In this document: positions 46,447-58,893 of the stretch, piece after piece
How positions within the stretch are numbered: position 1 is the stretch's first letter
Layout: each line of letters starts with the position of its first letter
Source: Sphagnum compactum
Taxonomy: Eukaryota; Bryophyta; Sphagnopsida; Sphagnales
Reading direction: 5' to 3'
Length of the DNA stretch: 64,000 nt
Assembly: GCA_965153455.1 (NCBI GenBank)
Contig: OZ234493.1
Span: forward strand, 13,072,213-13,136,212
Translations under genes and position numbers: made by a program
The notes under the pieces: model-generated
Databases searched by the model: none
The model's input: the letters and a program-made list of their open reading frames with translations, nothing else
Told to the model about the DNA's origin: nothing

Positions 46447-49400
46447 TCACAAGAACATCATTCACATACACTCATGATATTGTAAGAACAATGTTAAAAA
46501 AATGTGTGAGGTAAAATAGAAGCCCTTTACATGATGTCATAAGGATGAAAACTATCATGATTTAAATAATATTCAGTAGCAAATATGTTATGACAAGTTA
46601 CAACAAAACAAGCCTAAACATGAATTTGAACATGAACAAGGACATGCAAATGAATGTGAAGAATAGATGTATGTGAATGAATATATCCATGCATGATGAA
46701 CTAGGTTACAAAATATGATTTGAAAATGATTAAATGTGATGAAGTCATCCATTACGAATTTTAAATCTACATTCATGGATGACCTTTGCCCATTAGCAAC
46801 AAGTTAAACCACATGAACTATCACTTTTTTTATTAAAAAAATTGAATAACTGATTTATTCTATAATTAATATATGTTATCCATGACATGTGATCATGGGC
46901 GCATGATCATGGATTCCTTTGATGGTATTCACAATAGTTGAATCTTGATTATTTAGACATGGTATTTATTTTTTCTCTTCCTATTGTACACATGTTTTCC
47001 ATTAATTTTCTTTCCTTTGCATTTGATAAGGTTAACTATGTATATGGTTTGCTTTTGGTGACTATGCATGTTCATTTTGATCTTGAACTTGCAAACTTCT
47101 TCACAAATAAAAGCAAAAGAAAGTCATAAAATAACTAAATGACCTTCCCTCAAAACAAGGGAAAACCTCGCCCATTTTGATATAAAATGTTGTTACATTG
47201 CTACTTTTGTTTTGTGATTAAATTAGTATAATGGTATTATAATGCCGAATTATTTAGTCACACTTGTTACATAGTTTTTATAGTTGATATTTAGAAATGC
47301 TTTGGATATCAATGTTAAATAGGTTAATTGTTATGCAAAGATAAAAAATAACTTATATAAGTTTTAAAATTGCGACACATTTAAACTTCACCCATGTATA
47401 TTTATTTTAGGCATTAACATGTGGTGTTGTTAAAGTGGAAATGTGAGGTTTATGATTTAATCTCCATGTTACACCATGAACAACCAATTTACATAATGAT
47501 GAACAAATGAACACGTATTATCAATGTTGTCACCATTAGCAAATAAATTTTCCTTTAGGCCATATCTTTTTGGTGGTTTTCAATATCGTAAGGACAAAAG
47601 ACAATTTCAAAGGCTCTTGTAAATCTTTGTATGTGGAACATTTGGTAGTTTGAAGCATTTCACACAATTTCAATATGTCAAAAAGTTGCACATAGTTTGG
47701 AACATAAGGACCACAATTTTAATCGTAATGAATGTCAACATGATTTTGCACCCATCCTTCTTGCATCGCATGCTTGCTTAATGAATATATATTAATTTTA
47801 TGTTCAAATGCATGAAACAATTAACAATTTGTGTTTCAACATTTTTCAAACATTGTCATCAAATATACAAACAAAAAAAAAACATTAATTTGAAAAACAT
47901 GGGTGTTAAGAACTATAATACCCAAAAAATGTGAAAAGATGGTAACCATTTTCCTTCTTATGTTATACTATGCAATTCCTTCTAAAAGCTAGATTTGAAT
48001 GATGTTTTGTCCTAAGACTCCAAAGTGGGAATCCCAAAATTGTCAAGTTATGAGTCCCACCACTTTGGGGGCTCATAACTTATTTGTTTCATTTTATATT
48101 AAAAAAATTAAGAGAAAATAACCCTTAAAAAATAATTTCAAAAATGTATCAACATGAAAAGTTCAAGTTGATTCAACTTATTTGTTGGTTGTTTTAATGG
48201 TCACAAATCATTTGGCATCTCAGTGTAATTTGATTCTTAACCTTTCAAATGGCCATATATATTTGCAAGCTAGATCTTCAAATTAAATATGCGACCCCAC
48301 TTTAAATATCTTTGTTTCAAGACCATTCCAATGTTCTCAAAAAGGGTGATTGTGATTATATGAAACCTCCATTTTATCCCATCAAATACAAATATATTCG
48401 TTGTTTTATTGGAAATCTAATTTGATTAATCCATTAATTTTCCCTTTCCAATTCTTCTTACAAATTTTTTATTTTAAAAACCAAGGGTGAATATTTTGTC
48501 AATCCACTCCATTTTTGGCCAAGGTTGTTGGGAAGACAAAAGAGGTTTGTGTAATGTAATGCCCAATGAATGGGGCATTTTCAAAAGGAGGGCGTTTTGC
48601 TGAGGCATCAACTAAGGTGCTATGGTCTTTTAAAATCATCTTGTTTTGAATGCATTCTTGTTCAAAAAGCTTGATGTCAAATTGAACTTTATGAACAACA
48701 ATGTTGAAGGTAGAAAATATGCTTAAATTAGCTAGTCCTATGGGCCTCCTAGTAATTAGATAATTACTAATGATAAATTATTTATCATTTTTTAGTTTAT
48801 TTTGAGGATGAAGCCATTAGGTTAATTAGCCCATGGAAATGGGTGATTGGTATTTGATTACCCCTCAACTAAGAGGGATTTGAAAAATGATTAGGATAAG
48901 GAGTCTACTTTTGTGAATGGGATATGGACCTTGTTTAGTTTATAGAAGAAAGGGATTAGGAAATGGATTCCCATCATTCTTGTATGGAGAGTTTTTGGAA
49001 GAATGAAGGAAAGAGATTTTGTATCAAGGAAAAATAATAATAGAGGAAAATGTGTGAAGTTGAAAAACTTGTTGTATCTTCTTTTTCTTTTTCTTTTGCC
49101 TCACTTTTTGTTTAGAATGATAGTAGTTTATTGTAGTTGATGTATAATATTGTAATTTTCATATTAATTTATTATATTTCTTTGTGTCACATTTAGAACC
49201 TGTTCTTTTAATTATTTTAGCTAATTGGAAGGTAATTGTTGCAGGACGATAAGAGCAATTTGTAGGCTAATTTGCTTTGAATAGGTCCATGAGCTTTTGG
49301 TCCTTGAATCCTTGTTTAAAGTCACCCTTAAGTTATGTTTATTCTTGCAATAAAATTTCACAAATGTACATAAATGTAATGGCTTCCCTTGTCACTTAAG

Positions 49401-49544
49401 GGACAACATTGATTAATCCTTTGTTTTGACACTAAGGTTAAAACTTGATGGGCCCAACAACAAATTTAATTTAGTTAATTCATTTATTTTCCCCTTTCCA
49501 TTCTTCCTTCAAACAAAAACTTTATTTATTTATTTTCCTAAGTT

Positions 49545-50060
49545 TCACAAGCTTACATCAATTACACAACAACAACATTGATTAATGAAAAAACTTAGAT
49601 TTTGTTATTCTTGCAATAAAGTTTCACAAGCTTACACCGATTAGGCAACAACATCATTGATTAATGAAAAATCCTAAATTTTATTATTCTTGCACTATCC
49701 TACATCAATTAGGCAACAACAACATTGACTAATGAAAAACCCTAAGTTTTCCTTATTCTTGCGATAAAGTTTTCCAAGCCCACATCAATTAGGCAACAAC
49801 AACATTGACTAATGAAAAACCCTAAGTTTTCCTTATTCTTCTTGAGATAAAAGTTTCCCAAGCCTACATCAATTAGGCAACAACAACAACATTGACTAAT
49901 GAAAAACCCTAAATTTTCCTTGTTCTTGAGATAAAAGTTTCCCAAGCCTACATCAATTAGGCAACAACAACATGGACTAATGAAAAACCCTAAATTTTCC
50001 TTATTCTTGCAATAAAGTTTCCAAAGCCTACATCAATTAGGCAAACAAAATGAACTAATG
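49545..50060. repeat. Minisatellite upstream of COG6
   Basis: Six or so units of about 80-90 bases, each with aagcctacatcaattaggca, acaacaacattgactaatga and aaaccctaaattttccttat. The four central copies (about 49740-50040) are nearly identical. The array ends about 470 bases before the COG6 start codon; each unit carries an aaaaccctaa telo-box. Confidence 0.9.
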
Positions 50061-50533
50061 AACTGACTAATCCCCCCCATTTTGACATTAGGTGTAAAGT
50101 TTGATAGGTGCCCAAAGACAAATATAGGCTACAAATTCAGTCCATTCAATTTTCCCTTTGCCTCCAAACAAAAGAATCCTAAGTTTTGTTTATTCATTTA
50201 TTTAATCAAATGGATCATTTAAAATAAATAATATTTTATTTAGTAACTCACCTGTCACTTCGACCACAACACTAACTAATTAACTGACTAATCAGTCTTG
50301 ACATTAGGGTTAGGGTTTGATGGGAGGGGGGACCCAAAGGCAAGGAGTGTGCAGTTGTCGTCCTCGTCGTCGTGGTCGTGGTTTCTTTGCGCTCGGTTGT
50401 TGGTTTGTTTGTTTCTTGGATCTGGGAAGGTGTTTTTTTTTTTCCCCCCCTCTGTGAGAAACGATAGGAGAAAGTGGTAGATCTTTTCTTTTCTTTTTGT
50501 ATGGTGGCTTTTGATAGCGATCTGAATGCAAGA

Positions 50534-52714
50534 ATGACGTCGAGTTTGGCTCCGGGTCTTGCCCGGAAGCTAAAGAAAGTGTTGGAGACGCGAACGGATT
50601 CGCCAGAGCTTCTGGCATCTCTCGGCACGCTCTCCAGTTTCTACGCTGACAACACGCTTCAGGCAAGACGGAACTTGCGAGCGACGATCGAGAGACGAGG
50701 TCTTTCGATCAATGAGGAGTTTCTGACAGCTTCGGAGTCGGCACAAAAGGCTCTGGATGCGGTGGAGTCAGAAGTTGCGGGTTTGGCGGAGTGCTGTGAC
50801 AGGATTGCCAAGTCGCTAAGCAGCTGCAGTAGCATGACAGGTGACATCGTGACCGCCACCGAACGGCTGAAGCAAGAGCTGGATTACACCACGCAGCGAC
50901 AAGATCTCATTACTATGTTCCTCAACAACTATCAACTGCATCCTGAAGAAGTCGCAGCATTGCGAGAAGAGGATCTCAGTGAAGATTTCTTCAAAGCACT
51001 CCTGCGAGTCCAAGAGATTCACGCTAACTGCAAAGTGTTGCTGCGCACACATCATCAACGCGCAGGGTTGGAGCTCATGGATATGATGGCCGTTTACCAG
51101 GAAGCAGCGTATGAACGGCTTTGCAGATGGGTGCAGGCCGAATGTCGAAGCTTGGGGGATAACGATACTCCTGAGGTGAGTGATCTGCTCAAAACTGCTG
51201 CTCGTTCTCTGAAGGAGAGACCTGTTCTCTTCAGATACTGTGCTGAAGAGGTAGCCAATACAAGACACAATGCCCTTTTCCGCCGCTTCATTAGTGCTCT
51301 TACACGCGGTGGACCTGGAGGAATGCCAAGACCCATCGAAGTGCATGCCCATGACCCCCTCCGCTATGTCGGGGATATGCTGGGATGGCTGCATCAAGCT
51401 CTGGCATCAGAGAGAGAGCTGGCCATGGCACTATTTAGCACTGATGCTACCTTGGGCACCACCTCACGCAGATTCTCCACAGAAGCTTCGAATTTGGTGT
51501 CATCAAAATCAGGTCGAATGTCAAAGGAGTGGGAGAGAGAAGATGGGAAGGCAGAGGCAGATATGGCATTTGTGTTGGATCGTGTGTTTGAAGGTGTTTG
51601 CAGACCTTTCAAAGTGCGAGTGGAGCAAGTGCTCCAGTCACAGCCCAGTCTATTGTTGGCATACAAGCTCAACAACCTTCTTGAGTTTTATGGTCACACT
51701 GTGTCAGAGCTCTTAGGTCATGATGCGGCACTTTCTTGTACAGTTCGAGACTTGCAAGATGCTGCCCAGCGAACTGTGTTTGACATCATGAAAGCACGGG
51801 GAGATCGGTTGTTGAAGTACCCTGCACCTGTGGCAGTGGATTTGTCCCCTCCACCTGCTGTCACCGAGGCAGTCTCACTTTTGCTGGAGCTTATTGACAC
51901 CTATGAGAGCATGATGGTGCCGGCAGGCAGTAAGAAACCAGATTTTGGACCTGTGATTGAGGCAATTTTGGACCCTGTTATACTGATGTGTGAGCGATCA
52001 GCTGAGGCATTTGGATCCAAGACATCCGCACCAGCTATCAAACGCGGTTCAAGTGGAATCCCAGATCCTGGACATGGACAGAGGTTTCCGGGATTGTCAC
52101 CCTCCCAACGAAGGTTATCATCAGTTGAGACACTACTTAGTGGGACACCAGCTATTCTTCCTGCTCAAGGTGTGATGGCAATCCGCAAAATGTTTATCAT
52201 CAATTGTTTGTCAGCCATTCAGCAACCTTTGACTGTGCACAGAGTGGCAGATGTTTGTGTTCGATCTCTGCAATCACAAATTGAGGGCCACATTGCAGCT
52301 TTAGTAGACTCAGAAGTGGGGATTATTCTTGACCGCTGTGGGCTCCAAAAGAAAGTGGCCTACATTAAAGATAAGTTGCAGAAAGGTACACAACCTGAAA
52401 TTGTGCCAAAGGAAGAGGACCAGGATGATGGAAAACCAATGGCTGAAGCTGATGGGATGTCACCTACAGCAGTTGCAGAGTCACTGAGACTTTTCTTTGG
52501 TCTCCTGGGCAGCAACAAAGGAGCTGTACCAGAGTTTGAGCAGATACATGTCCCGCAACTAAGGAGTGAGACATGTGTTGGAGTGGCAGGAGCATTAGCA
52601 AATGCATATGAGCTTGTGTACAATGCTGTTTCAGACTCTGCTAATGGCTACCCTGACCCCAAGAGTATGATGCGCCATTCTCCGGACCAGATGAAGACTA
52701 TCCTTGGATTATGA
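50534..52714 (+). CDS. COG6: Conserved oligomeric Golgi complex subunit 6
   Basis: COG6 is part of lobe B of the COG tether, which acts in retrograde traffic within the Golgi. The 726-residue protein matches plant COG6 end to end: SLAPGLARKLKKVLETRTDS, LGTLSSFYADNTLQARRNLR, TTQRQDLITMFLNNYQL, RTHHQRAGLELMDMMAVYQE, YERLCRWVQAECRSLGD, LFRRFISALTRGGPGGMPRP and HDPLRYVGDMLGWLHQALAS. The N-terminal third has heptad patterning as in the family. I chose the start at 50534 (MTSSLAPG) because conservation begins there; the frame opens at 50474 and an in-frame Met at 50501 is also possible. The gene is a single exon, which is unusual for a 2.2 kb plant housekeeping gene. It appears intact. Confidence 0.96.
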   Translation: MTSSLAPGLARKLKKVLETRTDSPELLASLGTLSSFYADNTLQARRNLRATIERRGLSINEEFLTASESAQKALDAVESEVAGLAECCDRIAKSLSSCSSMTGDIVTATERLKQELDYTTQRQDLITMFLNNYQLHPEEVAALREEDLSEDFFKALLRVQEIHANCKVLLRTHHQRAGLELMDMMAVYQEAAYERLCRWVQAECRSLGDNDTPEVSDLLKTAARSLKERPVLFRYCAEEVANTRHNALFRRFISALTRGGPGGMPRPIEVHAHDPLRYVGDMLGWLHQALASERELAMALFSTDATLGTTSRRFSTEASNLVSSKSGRMSKEWEREDGKAEADMAFVLDRVFEGVCRPFKVRVEQVLQSQPSLLLAYKLNNLLEFYGHTVSELLGHDAALSCTVRDLQDAAQRTVFDIMKARGDRLLKYPAPVAVDLSPPPAVTEAVSLLLELIDTYESMMVPAGSKKPDFGPVIEAILDPVILMCERSAEAFGSKTSAPAIKRGSSGIPDPGHGQRFPGLSPSQRRLSSVETLLSGTPAILPAQGVMAIRKMFIINCLSAIQQPLTVHRVADVCVRSLQSQIEGHIAALVDSEVGIILDRCGLQKKVAYIKDKLQKGTQPEIVPKEEDQDDGKPMAEADGMSPTAVAESLRLFFGLLGSNKGAVPEFEQIHVPQLRSETCVGVAGALANAYELVYNAVSDSANGYPDPKSMMRHSPDQMKTILGL

Positions 52715-54744
52715 TCTTGTCCTTTTGAAGGACTTATGAAAGACTACTTGCTCTTTTGACACTCAAGGTAAGAAGTTGCACAATGGTTGAAGAATGTGAA
52801 GCGTGGCTGTCTAGAGGGCTGAATTAGATACAGGCTTGTTAACAGAGGGCAAGGACCAACAGAGTTTCTTAAATCAACACATGATTCTTGGCAGGCATGG
52901 GTGCAAAGTCAGCTAGTTTCACATTCTTCAACCATATGCAACTTTGTCATTCTTTGGAGTATAAGTAGCTCAGAAGGGAAGAATTGTCTTATTGATATAT
53001 TTGGGTTGTTGGTAACAGGTACACTAGGTTTGCTAGAGAATATTGCAATCTCTTTCTCTCTGCACGAGCACACCATTCTGTGAGTTCTGTGTGGGTGGTA
53101 AGGACCTACTGCAGGCACCATGCTTTCCATTCTGGAAAACCAGTATTACAAGATCTTACCTATCCCTTTGGTTTGGAGTTTTTTGAGCTTTCTCTGACAA
53201 TATCACAAACTCAGGATGAGTTTGCTTAATAAGATAGTATGGGTCACCGCCACAGATCACACCACTACATCTGTGGTATGGTTGTCAGCTGGATTCACCA
53301 ACAACCATTTCAGAAACAAATTGCAAATATAGTTTTAATATAGTAATGTAGTCATTGTGCAAAACTGCAAATATAGTATATGTATTATTTTATTCATTGT
53401 GTCACAGCTATATGTTTTGCAGTCAGTCATTTTGTCGCAGTTGACCATTTTTTATTTGAGAAACATAGCTGGTAAGGTCTTTGCAGAGCTGGGTAGTGCA
53501 GGGGTGTTTGCTCATCACTGCATTCTTGCATGATCAAATCTGCTTTCTTCACAATTCGGAACAACTCCTTATATATTGACTACGCCCAAGTTGTACAAGT
53601 CTTGTTCATGAGATAACATTTGCTAGTGAATATTTTGTCAACCATGCATTTGCACTGTAAGACATTCATGTCTAGTTTTGAAGTCTGGCCCAATGTTCTA
53701 TCATCTAGGTCACGTTTGGCTGTTAAAAGTCCTTACTTTGAGAACTTCTATGTCGAATGAAGTTGCTTCAAAGGTGAATCAATATTGTTGGCACCTACCA
53801 GAACACAATTCAAAATGTGCAAGATGTAATGTCACATTGGTGTGAAACACACGTCACTTTCACTCATAGTTCAACAATATGATCCAATAATGTTTTGCAT
53901 GTGTGTAAGAAGTACATAAGCCCAAGATTATTTGTTGTGAAAAATTTGTGAACTCATCTTTAATGAAGGTCTAATAGAAACAAAGTCTATTAATTACGAT
54001 CTATGACAATCATTTTCATTACTCCATTTTGAATTAACCATAGTTGTGCCATTTCATGCATAACATGAAACTTGCAACAAGCATGTAGGTGGAGTCACAC
54101 CTTCTAGTTCAGATTGATAACCAGCTGAATCATTCAACTTTGACAAAGATTGATCACCATCCAAAACATCCTCTGGCTCAAAGTCGGTGTCTTTGATATT
54201 TTCTTCTGTTGTGCAACTCTCATTGACACCATCATCTGTGACTTCCACGCTTCCTACTCCAATCCATGCATAGAAAAAGAAGGTAAAGATTCTAAAACAT
54301 GACATATCCAAACTAATAATGTCTACATTAGGTTGAATGAAGTTCCTTCTCATTGAGACCATCATTCTCTACTCCATTTCATACAGAAAACAGAAATATT
54401 AGGATCTTAAAGCATGACATATCAAAACTAAGAATGACCACAGTGGCAACTAATGGCAAAACCCAAGGCATTAATAAAAAAGATTGAATGTTCACTTGAA
54501 TTCATGAAAACTTCACAAACATTGAAGGCATCCTTCATTACTACTTTAGATGAAAAAAATGTTTTCTTTGTCATAAAACCATGGCCATTCAAAAGTGAGT
54601 CAGACATGCTAATTAATAGAAGAAAACATTTCACAAATTTTACTAGACTAACTTGTACAAATTAGTTATAAAATCACCTGTCATGAAAATACTTTTAATG
54701 CCACATAGTTGATTGTAGATTGATGAGAAAGTTGGCCTCCTTTG
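52715..54744. other. Intergenic, COG6 3' flank
   Basis: The first few hundred bases are probably 3' UTR. Nothing firm beyond. A minus-strand frame at 54365-54054 (EENIKDTDFEPEDVLDGDQS) is acidic and could be a stray exon of the kinase relic next to it; I cannot support it further. Confidence 0.45.
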
Positions 54745-55650
54745 TCACCTTTTATCCCAACACTGCTCTATCAAGGACAACAAGAACTTGGGCAAGGAAG
54801 TAGGTAAGGTTGGCCTTGCGCTTGCCTTGATCATGGCTTTAATTTTATTTACATGAATTTTTGCAAATTGGATTACCCTTGTGAGGATCTCCAAGCAAAT
54901 GATAGCATAACTATACACATCTACCTTGAATGGGTTATAAATTTCCATGTTGTGAAAAGTGTTGTTTGGAATCAACTTCGGTGCCATCCATCTTGTTGTC
55001 CCCAAGTGGTATTGCAAGTCAAAAAGTGAAATGCCATGAGGGTCAATGATATGTGATAAGCTACAAAGTGATACTTTGGCTTGTATGTACCCGACTTTTG
55101 CCATCTCTTCGTCTTGTGAAGGATAATTGAAAAAAACATGTGGAGACTTGAAATTCCTATGTGCTATCCCACTTTGGTGCATTGACTGCATGCCAATTAC
55201 TTGTAGCATGATATCCATTGCAATAGGAAGGTTAGATAACACCAATGAATTGTTGACACCATCCTCAAGGTAACTTTGAAGGTCTTGATGCATGTGTTCC
55301 ATCACAAGGGAAAAAATCTTAAAGTCTTTGCCAAATCAACCAAATATTTGCCCAATGTGAAGGTGAGAATGGCTTGCCGATATCTTTGCTATTTGCTTGA
55401 CACTATTATTCATCCTTACATAAGCCTTTTGAAAGGATTTTAAATCAAAGCTTTAACCCAACCACTTTACCTCCTTAACCGACTAAAACCTTCCTTCACT
55501 AATGAGTTGGCCAAACATGAGCTTTGTTGGCTCTATGGTCAACAAGTCGAATGTTTTCATGAACTTCAATTCAATTGAATTAGTTGTATAATTTTGCAAA
55601 TTCTCTAACCTCCTTTTAGAACTCTCATAATCTCACCAAGCATACATCCT

Positions 55651-55690
<40 letters not shown>

Positions 55691-56142
55691 TTTTGATGTC
55701 TTGTCCAAGAGTCACTTGATGTCCTTAAGTTTACAACATTCAAAATAATGGCTTCATAGCACTAAAGCTTAAAAAGAACTTCAACAAAAAGTTCAGTGCT
55801 ATTTACAAGCTTGATTGCCGACTCCAACCAGTCTTTGGTCTTGCCACAACTGCATATGATTGCCTCTACATCCTTCACCACACGATAGAGCTCCTTGAAA
55901 ATTTATTTGCAAGATAGTTGGAAGAGATCAACTTGCATCTCACTAGGTACAAAATCCATGCCTACTCGTATACGCATCATCATGTGTACAAGCTGTGTAC
56001 AAGGATCTCGTTGAAAAAACATGCATTGATAATCATTGAATTGCACCTCATATCCAATTAGTGTTGCACCACATCCCATGAGAGTTGGAAATAATTTTCC
56101 GTCATTGTGTGAAGATGCTCCTAATCGATTCACACTTTGCAC
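54745..56142 (-). pseudogene. MCAfunc/Ser-Thr protein kinase pseudogene
   Basis: The 55305-54745 frame holds a kinase C-lobe: EHMHQDLQSYLEDG, IMLQVIGMQSMHQSGIAHRN, GTTRWMAPKLIP, DVYSYAIICLEILTR, RPTLPTSLPKFLLSLIEQCW. Key residues are lost: HRD is HRN, so the catalytic Asp is absent; the DFG position reads SLS; APE reads APK. The 56142-55903 frame (VQFNDYQCMFFQ, MQVDLFQLSCK) continuing into IFKELYRVVKDVEAII resembles the N-terminal MCAfunc-type region that precedes this kinase type in plants. The two parts are separated by stops, frame changes and an (AT)n tract, and the N-lobe with its ATP-binding loop is not recognisable. Probably dead. Confidence 0.65.
55655..55686. repeat. (AT)n microsatellite
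   Basis: About fifteen AT units within the kinase pseudogene, between its N-terminal region and its kinase domain. Confidence 0.95.
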
Positions 56143-56263
56143 ATCTCACAACCCTCTATGCTCACAGCTACTCTTCTAAAAGCAACTCTCTCACTTCTTA
56201 ACTTTGGTCTATAAGTTGCACCTAAACTATATTAGCTCAAACTTGTTGAATGTTTCTTTCTTA

Positions 56264-58133
56264 CGAGTGTGAACCCGGTGCATAATGCACCCGTCGAGCT
56301 CCCCCCCCCGCCCGATCCTTCCCATTGCTCACTCCGGTTCTTTACATCATTGACCCCCCCCCCATCTTCGCATTTTTCACTCCGATTCTTTAATCCGTTG
56401 ATCCCCCCCCCGTTCCCCTGTTATATATATAATTAACTTTTCGCCCCGTGCTGGCCCCCCCGCCCGTGCTGGCCCCCCCTCGCCCCGTGCTGACCCCCCC
56501 CCGCCCCGTTACCAAGCCCTGTCATTCGCTGCTTCACCGGCCTCTCCCTCCCCCACCCCCCAAAACCCCCATCACAACATACTTACCCTTTGATGACAAG
56601 AGGTAAATATTGGTTTCAACTTGTATATTGAAAACTTATGCATTGTGCACGTCAAGTACCAACAAAAATATTATTGGACCACCACATGAGACAATAAAAA
56701 TAACATGCTAGTTATTACAACAAGGTTATATAAATCTGTGTAAATTCTTTTGGGCGACTTTTTGCAAATTGGTCAATTTTTTTCCAAAAATGAAAAAAAA
56801 AAGAGAGAAAACCTTGTGATTTGTTGGGTCATTTTTGTCATTTTTTGAAATAAAAATAATTAGATTAGCCACAGTTAGACCTAGGCATTTCTTAAGTCAT
56901 TTTTTGGATATTAATTAAGTTTTACTTAAATATTGCTAGTTAAGTTTAGTGTGAAATATCTGAATGCATGAAACGATGGCTTTGTCATGTGCCTTCTAGG
57001 GTAGGTAACATCATGCATTGGGGGGTGTTTCCCCTTCTATTTAGATTAGAAGTGAAGTCCCCCGGTTTCTTTAAACCAAGAGAGACACACGGGGTGCACA
57101 GGGCACGATGGGCGGGCCAAACCGAGGGTCGAAGAGCGCCACTTCCGCTCGCTGCAAACGCAACGCAACGTGCCAGCCCCTTCCCTTCTCAAGCTACACA
57201 GAAAAAGGAGAGAGACGACCGAGCTCGGGTACCCGGGCCGGTGTCGACGACAGCCCCCGGAAACACACGGGCCCCTTCCCTTCTCGAGCTACAGAGAGAA
57301 AGGAGAGAGACGACTGAGCTCGTGTACCCGGGCCGGTGTCGGCGACAGCCCTCGGAAACACACGGGCCCTGTTCCGATCCACCCGTGGCAAAGAGCTTGG
57401 TTTATGGCCCGGGACCTGGGTCTTCGTGGGGAGACCGGGCTTCGTCATCGCCCCGGTTTAATACTTACTCCCGCAGTTCCACACACCTGGGCGCCGCCCA
57501 GCCCGCACCAGGTTTTTTTTTACCGTTCGGCTCTTTGACCGTAGGCACCCCAGTAAGTAAAGTAAGTAATTTGAAGCCTGGGCGTTGGGACTTGGGACTC
57601 AGGACAGTTCGTCCAGTGGTCACAGACACTCTGCGTCCAGTGGTCACAGACAAACGGACAGACATAGAACATGCTGAGGTGGAGGCAAATAGTTTACAAA
57701 TGATGTGGCAGAATCTATCGAAATTGCCACTTCAGAAAATGGCCATTAGCCAGACTCAGCTCATGGTTACCCGTCTGATAAACACCATTTGCTGAAACCT
57801 GACTCTTGGCCACCTATCAGATAATGGCTATTGGTGAGACCCTGCTCATAGCCAATCACCGCAAGGACATTTTTATTAAATCTCAGTATGAAATGCTGAA
57901 ACTCAACATTTAATGCACAAGGTTCGAGACTAATATTATAGTAGTTGTACAGGTACAGTGAAAATATATGTAACAGAAGTAGAGGCGCTCAAGGAAAAGG
58001 AAAGACAGGATGGTGCTGGTCCTCCCTCCCCCCCCCCCCCCGTGCTGGCCCCCCCCCCCTAACCCACTGCTTCACCGGCCCCCACCCCCCAAAACCTCCA
58101 TCACAGACAGACGTAGTGAATTTATATATAAGA
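56264..58133 (-). mobile_element. Non-autonomous Helitron, copy 2
   Basis: Read on the minus strand, it starts TCTTATATATAAATTC at 58133 after an A and ends with the hairpin GGTGCATTATGCACC followed by GGGTTCACACTCG at 56264, then a T. The 28-base 3' end is identical to copy 1 except for the final CTAG, which reads CTCG here. The interior is GC- and C-rich with several tandem duplications (56305-56410, 56440-56515 and 57178-57368). A second 5'-like block near 56420-56580 repeats the sequence next to the 5' end. No helicase gene is seen. Confidence 0.75.
57178..57368. repeat. GC-rich tandem duplication inside Helitron 2
   Basis: Two copies of about 95 bases, each with cccttcccttct, ggagagagacgac, gtacccgggccggtgtcg and ggaaacacacgggcc. 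Frames across it are open only because stop codons are rare in this GC-rich DNA. Confidence 0.85.
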
Positions 58134-58893
58134 TATGATTACGAAGCACCCAATAGATCTAATTCTATCTTTACATTCTTGTATAGTAGTAAAGAAACAC
58201 CCACTAATCAATTTTTTTCAACCAAAAAGGAAAAAACTCTTTTCAAACCTTCAATTTTCTCTTGTTATGACAAACATTTTTTTAGACATGGAAGCCATAA
58301 ATTCTCCTCCAAAGGCAAAAAGATGGATTGAAAACCATGGATTTCTCTTTTTTTGTGGGAATTTGTCTTTCTCTCCAACACATGAAAGTGGCAAAATTCC
58401 TAGAAACATGGTTACATGGACCTCCCTTTCATCAAGTAGATATAAAGAGCGGGTTGCCAAAAAAAAACACCTCATGCAGCCATTTTCTCTAGTGAATTTT
58501 GAAAATGAAGTGATTTTGGAGGGTTTCAATGGCCATAAGTGAAGGAGTTTCAAATAAATAAATAAATAAATAAATCATGAGATTCCTATATTAGGTTTTC
58601 ATTGTGTATCCATGAGTAATAAATAGAAGGGTTGTTTACAAAATTTGTATCTCATATCTGGTTTATAGCCATATTTGGCTGAATTTTCCAGGGGTCATCG
58701 CCATTTCCTTTATATCTTCTTCCTTTGGATGATCGCCATCCTAAGGCTACACTAAAGAAGTTCCAAAAATAAAAATGCCTCGACTCAAACCCTAATTTGA
58801 GCTGCTTTGTGTTTTGCTTGTTGCTTGGGGGCTTTTGTTTATTGTCGGTGTGTCGGCGTTGCCTGTGCTGCTGTTGTTCTTGCTGCTGCTGCG
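58134..58893. other. Intergenic upstream of DTD2
   Basis: AT-rich with an (aaat)n run at 58553-58575; it becomes GC-richer in the last 200 bases before DTD2, presumably promoter and 5' UTR. The frame at 58135-58542 has no recognisable motif. Confidence 0.5.

Larger units (their letters stand above)
42501..49540. other. Long AT-rich intergenic region
   Basis: No gene is supported across 7 kb. It contains a telo-like CCCTAAA pair at 43930-43950, T-rich tracts and a (tta)n run at 44226-44255, a repeat array at 44945-45420 and an inverted repeat at 46052-46446. 44640-45700 is less AT-rich and has the look of retrotransposon LTR or UTR sequence, with no coding motif. Confidence 0.5.

Noticed and set aside
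49742-49945. Frame with repeated FYLKNKENLGFFISQCCCC.
   Set aside because: It is a translation of the COG6-upstream minisatellite; no independent evidence of coding.
57215-57260. gagctcgggtacccgggcc followed by gtcgac looks like a cloning polylinker, suggesting vector contamination.
   Set aside because: A diverged copy of the same unit follows about 95 bases later, and the segment is inside a Helitron with natural flanks. It is a GC-rich repeat, not a vector.
56968-57795. 275-residue plus-strand frame.
   Set aside because: It spans the GC-rich tandem duplication in Helitron 2; repeated RRETTELVYPGRC-like segments simply reflect the DNA repeat.
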